Positions 45,094-55,445 of a DNA stretch of 64,000 bases are shown one piece after another. The notes beneath the pieces are model-generated. The model had not been told where the DNA came from. It saw only the letters and a list, made by a program, of their open reading frames with translations, and ran no database searches. Position numbers and translations under genes: made by a program. Location: assembly GCF_900167535.1 (NCBI RefSeq), contig NZ_FUYE01000012.1:1-64000 (forward strand), in the 5' to 3' direction. Source of the DNA: Prosthecobacter debontii (GTDB lineage Bacteria > Verrucomicrobiota > Verrucomicrobiia > Verrucomicrobiales > Verrucomicrobiaceae). Position 1 is the first letter of the stretch; the number at the start of each line of letters is the position of its first letter.

Positions 45094-45741
45094 CTAGCCT
45101 CGAGTGAGCAGCTTGTTTTTCTCGTCCAGTGAAACGTCTTGGGGCTCACTGAAAGCCATCGTCAGCGTGGAGCCATCGCCTTGGATCACACGGAGCTGAA
45201 GCAGGCGGAAGGTCTTGGGCGAAATCTGGAGATCGAGCTGTTTCAGATGTCTGCGGATGAAGGGGGCTTTAGGCCGTAGAGAAATGGCGGTGACATCCGC
45301 GTTCTGCTCCACCGCATCCACCAGGAAGTGCTGTTGGAGCTCCTCGGGAGAAGCTTCATTGCCACTGAGAAAGCGTGACCACATGCGATAACGGGCATCC
45401 TTCGCGTCAAGATTTTGCCATTCGCCATCGCCTTCGCGGACCCGAAAATCGGTCAGGTCATTGACCAAGACCGTCTGCGGCGGCTGGCCGAGTTCCCAGC
45501 GAAAGGCACCGTCTTTAAAGCGCCAAAATTTACCCGAGGTCGTCACCGGATTTTTCAGGGCAGGAGTGGACCGTGTCTGGCGGAAGTTCACCACCATGTC
45601 AGGCATGGTTTTCTGCGCTTCAGCCCATTGCTTGAGTAACGGTGGCAGGGGCTTAGGGGCGGGGCCTTGGGCTTGAACGACAGCGGCATTCACCAGAAAC
45701 AGTGCGACCCAAAGGAGCCGAAGAGGATGGAACGAGTTCAT
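45094..45741 (-). CDS. lolA: Outer-membrane lipoprotein carrier protein LolA
   Basis: 215-residue periplasmic chaperone carrying lipoproteins from the LolCDE transporter to the outer membrane. A signal peptide ends near VVQA. The unclosed beta-barrel pattern of LolA is visible: MVVNFRQTRSTPALKNPVTT, SGKFWRFKDGAFRWELGQPP and ISPKTFRLLQLRVIQGDGS. It shows a diaderm envelope. It is the last gene of the gyrB-gyrA-thiE-lolA run, 6 bp after thiE. Confidence 0.82.
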   Translation of the reverse strand: MNSFHPLRLLWVALFLVNAAVVQAQGPAPKPLPPLLKQWAEAQKTMPDMVVNFRQTRSTPALKNPVTTSGKFWRFKDGAFRWELGQPPQTVLVNDLTDFRVREGDGEWQNLDAKDARYRMWSRFLSGNEASPEELQQHFLVDAVEQNADVTAISLRPKAPFIRRHLKQLDLQISPKTFRLLQLRVIQGDGSTLTMAFSEPQDVSLDEKNKLLTRG

Positions 45742-45747
45742 AGCGAT

Positions 45748-46386
45748 TCAGGGCAGGGATGATTTGATCTGACGAACATACGCCTGCACGTCGGGTGCCA
45801 GCAAAAACGCTGAGACAACTACAACTCGCCGCGCACCCGCTTGTAAGACTTCGGGCAGTCGCGCCGCATTCACTCCACCGATGCAAAAGATGGGGAGCTG
45901 AACTTGTCGATGAACCTCGGTAATATCGTGCAGACCGATCGGCACATAGTCGGGTTTCGTGCCGGTGGCATACAGCGGGCCAAAGCCAATGTAATCAGCT
46001 CCTTCGGCCTCTGCGGCTACGGCTTGGGCGAGGCTATGCGTGGACTTACCCACAAAGACGCCCGGTCCTACGGCGGCACGAGCTTTTGCCACGGCATCAT
46101 CGTCTTGTCCCACATGCACACCTTCACTACCGACGCTGGCGGCGATTTCGAGATGGTCATTGATGATGAGTGGCACACCATGCTCTCGGGTGATGGGATG
46201 CATCACCCGAGCGAGTTTTTCGATCTCCGATAGCGAAAGCTTCTTGGCCCGCAGTTGGAGCAAATCCACTCCGCCCTCACACAGGGCTGCCGTCATGGAC
46301 TCGACCTGAGCCGGGGCGCAGTAGCCGAGATCAACGATCCCGTAGAGACGTGCGGAAGACAGGGCTGGAAAAGCCGGAGTGGACAT
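45748..46386 (-). CDS. thiE: Thiamine-phosphate synthase
   Basis: Couples HMP-pyrophosphate and thiazole phosphate to thiamine phosphate; 212-residue TIM barrel. Motifs: LLQLRAKKLSLSEI, PLIINDHLEIAASVGSEGVH, VHVGQDD, GKSTHS, DYIGFGPLYATGTK and FCIGGVNAARLPEVLQAGA. The ATG at 46386 is chosen since the residues upstream of it in the longer frame are a low-complexity shadow of the gyrA acidic tail. It lies 22 bp after gyrA. Confidence 0.92.
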   Translation of the reverse strand: MSTPAFPALSSARLYGIVDLGYCAPAQVESMTAALCEGGVDLLQLRAKKLSLSEIEKLARVMHPITREHGVPLIINDHLEIAASVGSEGVHVGQDDDAVAKARAAVGPGVFVGKSTHSLAQAVAAEAEGADYIGFGPLYATGTKPDYVPIGLHDITEVHRQVQLPIFCIGGVNAARLPEVLQAGARRVVVVSAFLLAPDVQAYVRQIKSSLP

Positions 46387-46408
46387 CTGAATCGGTTTCA
46401 GGACGGAC

Positions 46409-49084
46409 TTAAGACTCGGTGTCGGTGGATTCGGGCTCGGTGCCTGATTCAGCCTCGGAGGATGGAGCGTCAGTTTCGGCGGCGGCTGGAGCTTCGGCTG
46501 AAGTTTCACCCGTGATCTCAGGCGTTCCTTCGCTGTTGGCTTCGGCTTCCTCTTCGTCATCGGCGATCACGATGGCGACGTCTTGGATGACTTCGTCCTT
46601 CTTGAGGTCCATCAGCTTCACGCCTTGAGCGTTACGACCTGTCTCACGAATATCGGAGACTCGGATGCGCACGTTTTGACCCTTGCTGGTCATGAGCATG
46701 AGCTGGTCAGAATCCGCGACAGCCAGGGCTGCGACGACCTTGCCCGTCTTCTCGGTGACATTCATGGTGATCACGCCTTTGCCACCACGATTGGTGAGGC
46801 GGTATTCTTCGAAGGCGGTGCGTTTACCCAAACCATTTTCGGAGACCACGAGCATGCGCTTGGTGTGATCCACGGCGGTGAGGGAGACGAGGAAATCGCC
46901 TTCCTCGACACGGATACCACGCACCCCGGTGGAGGCACGGCCCATGGAGCGAACGTCGGTTTCCTCACAGCGCACACACATGCCTTCGTGGGTGCTGAGG
47001 CAGATCTGGCTCTGACCATCGGTGAGGATGACCTGGATGAGGTCGTTTCCTTCTTCGATGTTGATGGCGATGATGCCGTCCTTGCGGATGTTTTTGAAGG
47101 CATCCAGACCGGTCTTTTTCACGGTGCCATCTTTGGTGGCGAAGAGCACGTATTTCTCAGGGCTCCACATGCTCTCATCGGCCACGCCTTGAGCTTCGAG
47201 ACGCAGGACGCTGTTGATCTTCTCTTCCGGGCGGAGGTTCAGCACGTTTTTGATGCTGCGGCCACGACCGGTGCGGGGTGCTTCCGGGAGCTGATAGACG
47301 CGCTCCACATACACACGGCCTGTGTTCGTGAAGAACATGAGGAAGTCGTGCATGTTGGCGCTGAACAGCGTCTCCACGAAGTCGTCTTTGTCTTCTTTGG
47401 AGGCGGCTTCCCGGGCTTCCATGCCCTTCAGACCTTTGCCACCTCGAGCCTGGAGACGATACTCATTGGTCGGTGTGCGTTTGACGTAGCCGAAGTGCGT
47501 GAGCGTAACGATGTTGGGCTCGTTCGGGATGAGGTCGATGGTTTCAATACCACCACCAGCGGCATCGATACGGGTGATGCGTGGGGTGTTGTATTTGGAC
47601 TTAATGGCCTGCAGCTCATCTTTGATGATGCCCAGCACGCGCTGTTCTTTGGCCAGGATGTCCATCAGATCGGTGATGGTGGCCAGGAGTTCATCGTAGT
47701 CGCCCTTGATCTTGTCGCGCTCCATGCCCGTGAGCTGGTAGAGACGCAGTTCCAGGATTTGATCCACCTGGGTATCGGTGAAAATGTAGCGGTCTCCCTG
47801 CACGCTGGGTTGGCTACGGATCAAGATGCCCAGACGTTCGGCTGTGGCGGTGCTGAATTCGTAGGACTTCAGTCCGGCACGAGCTTCATCGCGGTTACGG
47901 CTGTCGCGAATGATGCGGATGAAATCATCCAGATGGCCGAGGGCCAAGAGGTAGGCTTCCAACTTCTCGGCCTGTTGCTCGGCTTTGCGCAGGAGGAAAC
48001 GTGTGCGGCGGATGATCACCTCACGACGGTGCTCGATGTAGCAGGCGATGGCGTCCTTGATGCTGAGCACGCGTGGGCGGCCTCCATCGATGGCTAGCAT
48101 GTGAATGCTGAAGCTGCTTTCCAGGGCGGTGAACTTGTAGAGATTGTTCAGCACGACCTGAGCGCGAGCGTCGCGCTTCAGTTCCACCACGACACGGGTG
48201 TTTTCATCCGACTCATCTCGCACGGAGGTGATCTCAGCGATGACTTTCTCATTCGCCAATTCGGCGATGCGTTTCACCAGTTCCGCACGGTTTACGTTAT
48301 ACGGGATCTCGGTGATGATGATCTGCTCGCGGTTGTTATTCTCCACGATCTCCGCCTGACCGCGCACCCGCACGCTGCCGTGGCCAGTCTCTATATACTC
48401 GCGAATGCCATCCACGCCTTGAATGACGCATCCCGTCGGGAAGTCGGGGCCTTTGATGAACTGATTCAGGCCGATGTTAGTGATGGAAGGATCATCGATC
48501 TGTGCGCAAACAGCATCCACCACTTCACCCAGATTGTGAGGAGGCATGTTTGTGGCCATACCCACGGCGATACCCGTGCCGCCGTTCACCAAAAGGTTGG
48601 GGAAAGCCGCAGGGAAGACGGTCGGTTCAGTGAGACGTTCGTCATAGTTAGGCACGAAGTCCACCGTGTCCTTCTCCATGTCGGACATGAGCGTGCCGCC
48701 CAGCGGGGTCATACGGGCTTCCGTATAACGCATGGCAGCCGGAGGGTCACCTTCCACCGAGCCGAAGTTCCCCTGGGGGTCGATCAAGGTCTCACGCATG
48801 GCCCAGGGCTGACCCATGTGCACCAGCGTGGGGTAAATGACCGCTTCACCGTGGGGGTGATAGTTACCGGAAGTGTCACCGCAAATCTTGGCGCACTTCA
48901 TCTGCTTCTTCGGCGGATACAGCCCCAGTTCGTGCATCGCAAACAGGATGCGTCGTTGAGAAGGCTTGAGGCCGTCTCGCACGTCCGGCAACGCACGAGA
49001 GATGATGACGGACATCGAGTAATCAAGGAAGGAATTCTTGACCTCGTCGGCAACGGAGATGGGCCGGGTGTTGGATTCTTGCAT
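46409..49084 (-). CDS. gyrA: DNA gyrase subunit A
   Basis: Cleaves and rejoins DNA in the gyrase A2B2 complex; 891 residues. The catalytic tyrosine is Y120 in AMRYTEARM. The GyrA box needed for supercoiling is present as QARGGKG. The C-terminus is a long acidic tail (about 855-891, Glu/Ser/Asp/Ala-rich), as in E. coli. In the quinolone region (YHPHGEAVIYPT) the E. coli S83 position is Ala81 and D87 is Pro85. It lies 24 bp downstream of a small gene pair that separates it from gyrB. Confidence 0.96.
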   Translation of the reverse strand: MQESNTRPISVADEVKNSFLDYSMSVIISRALPDVRDGLKPSQRRILFAMHELGLYPPKKQMKCAKICGDTSGNYHPHGEAVIYPTLVHMGQPWAMRETLIDPQGNFGSVEGDPPAAMRYTEARMTPLGGTLMSDMEKDTVDFVPNYDERLTEPTVFPAAFPNLLVNGGTGIAVGMATNMPPHNLGEVVDAVCAQIDDPSITNIGLNQFIKGPDFPTGCVIQGVDGIREYIETGHGSVRVRGQAEIVENNNREQIIITEIPYNVNRAELVKRIAELANEKVIAEITSVRDESDENTRVVVELKRDARAQVVLNNLYKFTALESSFSIHMLAIDGGRPRVLSIKDAIACYIEHRREVIIRRTRFLLRKAEQQAEKLEAYLLALGHLDDFIRIIRDSRNRDEARAGLKSYEFSTATAERLGILIRSQPSVQGDRYIFTDTQVDQILELRLYQLTGMERDKIKGDYDELLATITDLMDILAKEQRVLGIIKDELQAIKSKYNTPRITRIDAAGGGIETIDLIPNEPNIVTLTHFGYVKRTPTNEYRLQARGGKGLKGMEAREAASKEDKDDFVETLFSANMHDFLMFFTNTGRVYVERVYQLPEAPRTGRGRSIKNVLNLRPEEKINSVLRLEAQGVADESMWSPEKYVLFATKDGTVKKTGLDAFKNIRKDGIIAINIEEGNDLIQVILTDGQSQICLSTHEGMCVRCEETDVRSMGRASTGVRGIRVEEGDFLVSLTAVDHTKRMLVVSENGLGKRTAFEEYRLTNRGGKGVITMNVTEKTGKVVAALAVADSDQLMLMTSKGQNVRIRVSDIRETGRNAQGVKLMDLKKDEVIQDVAIVIADDEEEAEANSEGTPEITGETSAEAPAAAETDAPSSEAESGTEPESTDTES

Positions 49085-49108
49085 GGGGAAAGGAGAGACT
49101 AAAAATGA

Positions 49109-49501
49109 TTAGGCCCTGGAGAGGGCATTGGCGGAAACAAAGAGATTGCGGACGCGGAATTCAGCAGGGCTCTCCTGCAGGAGGATCATCCGCAAACCAT
49201 GCGTTTTGGCTGCAAAGAATGGAATTTCGAGAATCCTTTTCGATTCTTGAGCCCAGTCAGGGGCGGAAATCCCATGTTGATGGCTCAGCCATGCTGCTGC
49301 TGCTGCAAGATAAGCATCTGCAACGCCTCCATCTTGAAGTCGGGCGTCAAGCAATGCAGGCTCTTCTTGCAGAAGTGCGGCATCTGGCGCCACTCGAAAC
49401 TGGTCTAGATAATCACGCAAAGCGTAGCCAAACTCTTGCTTAGTGGTCACCGTGGCAAACTGAGCGGCTAAGGTTGGTATGTGAGTCGGTGCACGATTCA
49501 T
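49109..49501 (-). CDS. Small protein paired with the nucleotidyltransferase-like gene
   Basis: 130 residues, no signal peptide, mostly helical (LAAQFATVTTKQEFGYALRD, AYLAAAAAWLSHQHG), ending RMILLQESPAEFRVRNLFVS. I recognise no named family. It overlaps the nucleotidyltransferase-like gene by ATGA, so the two are translationally coupled. Their arrangement resembles two-gene toxin-antitoxin or AbiE-like pairs. It lies 24 bp ahead of gyrA. Confidence 0.7.
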   Translation of the reverse strand: MNRAPTHIPTLAAQFATVTTKQEFGYALRDYLDQFRVAPDAALLQEEPALLDARLQDGGVADAYLAAAAAWLSHQHGISAPDWAQESKRILEIPFFAAKTHGLRMILLQESPAEFRVRNLFVSANALSRA

Positions 49502-50052
49502 CCAACACCTCCCTCACTTAAAATTTCTTCGACAAAGTAACGTGTTTTTGGGGTGAGATTGGATTCAGGATAATAGCGACAGACAATTTCCAAAACCTGA
49601 CCCGTGCTTTGAAGCCCGAGATGTTTAATCAGAGTTAGAACATCTTCTTTGTCGCCTGAGGTGTCATAGTCGCCAGCTCGAGCGGCTAGACATTTCATGG
49701 CTAAAAGATATTGCGCCGAGGGTCGCAAGATTCGCAAGTGACTGAATTGAGGCATGCCTTCAGCCACGAGGTCGCCTACTTGAGATACCCAACCTTTGAC
49801 GCCATCGTTTAGCCAGATCGAAGGTAAATCCAATTCGTCAGCAACTTCCTCTACCGCGCCAGCTACAATCGTTTTTGGCACGAAGATTCCATCGACATCG
49901 CGAGTGCTTTGACGAGCATCGAAGGCGAGGATCATCGCGGCACCGCCGAAAATGCATAACTCTCCCGTCACCTCTTTAGATGCGAGCTTGTCGTTCAAGG
50001 CCGCCAAGGCGGCAATGATTTGCTCTTTAGATAACTGGAAGTTGGAACTCAT
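49498..50052 (-). CDS. Nucleotidyltransferase-fold protein (DUF6036/AbiEii-like)
   Basis: 184 residues. The nucleotidyltransferase motif is visible: LCIFGGAAMILAF (G36-G37), then RQSTRDVDGIF with D52 and D54 as candidate metal-binding aspartates. Later, YLLAMKCLAARAGDYDTSGD resembles the KxxA...D-x-xD segment of DUF6036/AbiEii-type proteins, some of which are toxins that add nucleotides to RNA. The catalytic aspartates look intact. It lies 36 bp after gyrB and is coupled to a 130-residue protein. Substrate and toxicity are inference only. Confidence 0.72.
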   Translation of the reverse strand: MSSNFQLSKEQIIAALAALNDKLASKEVTGELCIFGGAAMILAFDARQSTRDVDGIFVPKTIVAGAVEEVADELDLPSIWLNDGVKGWVSQVGDLVAEGMPQFSHLRILRPSAQYLLAMKCLAARAGDYDTSGDKEDVLTLIKHLGLQSTGQVLEIVCRYYPESNLTPKTRYFVEEILSEGGVG

Positions 50053-50088
50053 GAAGCTTTGCGGCCTATGGGACCGATATCGACAACA

Positions 50089-53072
<2,984 letters not shown>

Positions 53073-55079
53073 TCACTTCACCTTCCAATTCTCGTCAAAG
53101 AAGTCTGCCGCCACCACCTTGCCGGCGCTTTCAGCCGTTGGCGGTTCGGTGATGTCCAGAATGGCCCAATCGGGCAGCTTGGGGTTTTGCAGGGAATTGG
53201 TGCGGTCGTGCGCTTCACGGAAGGTGAGGCCGGAGTTGAGGACGATACGGCTAGCCCATCTCAATCGATTCCATCGGTAACTCAATACGGGGACATGACT
53301 TTTTGCATCATAAGATTTACCCGCCATGGTCAAAGTGGATGAAGTCCATTGAAATGGCAGCTTCGCTGAAATCCGGGCGATCACTGAGTTTCCTTGGGCA
53401 TCACCCCAAAGGCAAAGGCGGGGAAGATCATCCAGGTCGGCATCATCAGGTATTTCAGATGCCAAAATCACTTTGGGATCTCCTCTCATCAGGCTTCGCC
53501 AGCGCTGAATGAAATGCTGGGATTCCGCTTTAACCCACGCATCGACTTGCGGATTTGCACAAGGCTTGTCAGGCAAAACGATAGTGAATGCTTCCTGAAA
53601 GAAAGAATCGATCAAACCATCGTCTCCCAAACCTTTGGAGCCAGCCAGGTTAAATTTCCCGGCATAAGTCCATCCGCCGCGAGACTCTTCCTCAGGAGCC
53701 TCCCAGGCATATCCGTTGGCACGGCTATCGATCTCATGGAGTGCCTGTCCATCGATAAGCAACTTGAAGCCTTTGTAGGCCTCATTGCGAAGGAAATCTG
53801 GATCCAGATAGAACGATGCTACATTCTTGGTTTTGACTCGCAGGAGTTTGGCCGCCTCATCGATCTCTGCCTCAATTCGTCCGTCTTCCCATTGTTTTTT
53901 GAGAGCGCCTAGTTCGACCCAAAACATCTTGTTATAGCGGTTGGAACGTGTTTGCAGCACCACCTTCTTCGGCATGGGATCACGACCTTTCTCCACGGCT
54001 TGTTCAATCAAGGCCTGCACTTCTTTGATCACTTCGGGGTGATACTTGTGGCCCATGCCTGGACCGATGAGGTGCGGGCGGGTGATGCCTTCTTTGGCTA
54101 GCACTTCGGTCATGTATTCGGCGCTGTCACGCTGGGTGTCATTTTCACCGCTGTAGCTGATCAGGGGCACGTTCTTGAAGTTGAGGGCGTAGTCAGGCAC
54201 GTCATACACGCCCCACAGCACCTGCTCATACCACGGCGGCATCTTATCCGGGGTGAGCTTCTGGTAGCGTTTCACATCCACGAAGCCCGCGCCGGTATGC
54301 ACGCAGGCCCATTGATCGGCAAAGTGAGCGCCGATGTGCCAGGCACCGGCTCCGCCCATGCTGAAGCCAGCCAGGGCGATGCGGTTCTCATCGACGTTGA
54401 ATCGAGCCTTGGCATCATCGCGAGCCTCGAACACATCGGTTTCCCCGGCGCTTTTCCAGCCGTTGCAGTAGCGGCCGAAGGGGTGGATCACAATCGTGCC
54501 CTTGGGCTGGAACTGCCCCGGCTTTTTGGCGTTGAGTCGGCTGTAAACGAAGTGCAGATCCGTGGCGGTATCACCCCGACCATGCAGCCAGACCCACATG
54601 GGCACGGGTTTCTTCCCCTGGCCAAAGGATAAGCCTTCAGGCACTTCCACACCGTAGGGTTGGGCGCTGCCATCGATCTTGGAGTAAAAGCCGAGCACCT
54701 TTTGCCCGCTGCCTTCCACCCAGGGGGTTTTGTTTTGCTTCAGGCTGGCGATGCGCTTCTGGGCCTCATCCAGGAGGGCGGTGGCTTTCTTGATGCCGTC
54801 CTCGGGTTTCTTGTCATACCACTCATCGAAGTCGAGCGCGTAACGCACGGCCTTGATGAAGATGGCAGCATCGGCGGAGCGCTCGTGCGACTGCACTTTT
54901 TTGAACTCTGTCGTGACCTCGGCCAGTTGCTTTTCGATGGAGCTTTCTTGCTCAGCGCTCAGCGCTGCCGTCGGTTTCGGGGGGAGGCTACCGCGGAAGG
55001 AGGCGGTGGCCCCATCGGGGCGGAGTTGAGCCGAGGCCAGAGTGGCGAAGGAGAGAGCAAGAAGCAACGGGCGATGCAT
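53073..55079 (-). CDS. Secreted alpha/beta hydrolase (prolyl oligopeptidase/esterase-like)
   Basis: 668 residues with a signal peptide (MHRPLLLALSFATLASA). The hydrolase core (about 120-385) has WLHGRGDTATD as the oxyanion region, the nucleophile elbow GFSMGGAGAWH (S240), and the candidate catalytic histidine in GMGHKYHPE. The C-terminal about 280 residues are beta-rich and of unknown function (ANGYAWEAPEEESRGGWTY). The family includes feruloyl/xylan esterases and peptidases, so the substrate is open. A MITE-like element lies 72 bp upstream of its start. Confidence 0.85.
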   Translation of the reverse strand: MHRPLLLALSFATLASAQLRPDGATASFRGSLPPKPTAALSAEQESSIEKQLAEVTTEFKKVQSHERSADAAIFIKAVRYALDFDEWYDKKPEDGIKKATALLDEAQKRIASLKQNKTPWVEGSGQKVLGFYSKIDGSAQPYGVEVPEGLSFGQGKKPVPMWVWLHGRGDTATDLHFVYSRLNAKKPGQFQPKGTIVIHPFGRYCNGWKSAGETDVFEARDDAKARFNVDENRIALAGFSMGGAGAWHIGAHFADQWACVHTGAGFVDVKRYQKLTPDKMPPWYEQVLWGVYDVPDYALNFKNVPLISYSGENDTQRDSAEYMTEVLAKEGITRPHLIGPGMGHKYHPEVIKEVQALIEQAVEKGRDPMPKKVVLQTRSNRYNKMFWVELGALKKQWEDGRIEAEIDEAAKLLRVKTKNVASFYLDPDFLRNEAYKGFKLLIDGQALHEIDSRANGYAWEAPEEESRGGWTYAGKFNLAGSKGLGDDGLIDSFFQEAFTIVLPDKPCANPQVDAWVKAESQHFIQRWRSLMRGDPKVILASEIPDDADLDDLPRLCLWGDAQGNSVIARISAKLPFQWTSSTLTMAGKSYDAKSHVPVLSYRWNRLRWASRIVLNSGLTFREAHDRTNSLQNPKLPDWAILDITEPPTAESAGKVVAADFFDENWKVK

Positions 55080-55151
55080 GGCGGGGAAGGGGACTTAAAC
55101 GTGGAGAGACGGGTGGAACTTCCAAGCTCGTTCCACAGATGACACGAGTGG

Positions 55152-55430
55152 CTAGGGTGTGTTTTAAAGTTCGGGAGAGGCTCGCCCGTGAGAAAGTGCT
55201 GAAGAGCAAGGCGAACGCCGAAGGGGCTAGGGTGACATAGCCCCAAGGTGTTCAACGCAGCGATTCGGCGCTTCGCTCACAGGGCCCTCCGGGTTGAGTC
55301 AGAACGAAGGCCATGGCGGCGTTACTTCGCTGGGCCTGTATCGCAGAGGATACAGGCACGGCGCTCGCGCCTTGCCCTGACCTCCGTTCTGACTCAACGA
55401 GCTCTTCCCCCATTTTAAAACACACCCTAG
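55152..55430. mobile_element. 279-bp MITE-like element with 17-bp perfect terminal inverted repeats
   Basis: CTAGGGTGTGTTTTAAA at 55152-55168 is repeated exactly in inverse at 55414-55430. The outer CTAG on each side is itself palindromic and could be a 4-bp target duplication, as is known for IS5-type elements (YTAR targets). The repeats continue imperfectly inward to a shared CTCG. No transposase-sized frame exists inside. The element lies between the stop of a 1154-residue gene (15 bp away) and the hydrolase start. A non-autonomous insertion or an IS remnant is the likely explanation. Confidence 0.75.
55293..55400. repeat. Long foldback inside the MITE-like element
   Basis: GTTGAGTCAGAACG (55293-55306) is perfectly inverted as CGTTCTGACTCAAC at the right end. 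The pairing continues imperfectly inward, and a central hairpin GCCTGTATC-GCAGAG-GATACAGGC lies near 55335-55358. As RNA the stretch would form one long stem-loop. Confidence 0.75.
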
Positions 55431-55445
55431 AAACGGATCATGAGA

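Noticed and set aside
46583-48097. 504-residue open frame opposite gyrA
   Set aside because: It is the antisense shadow of gyrA, His/Asp/Gly-rich without domain features, while gyrA itself is unambiguous on the other strand.
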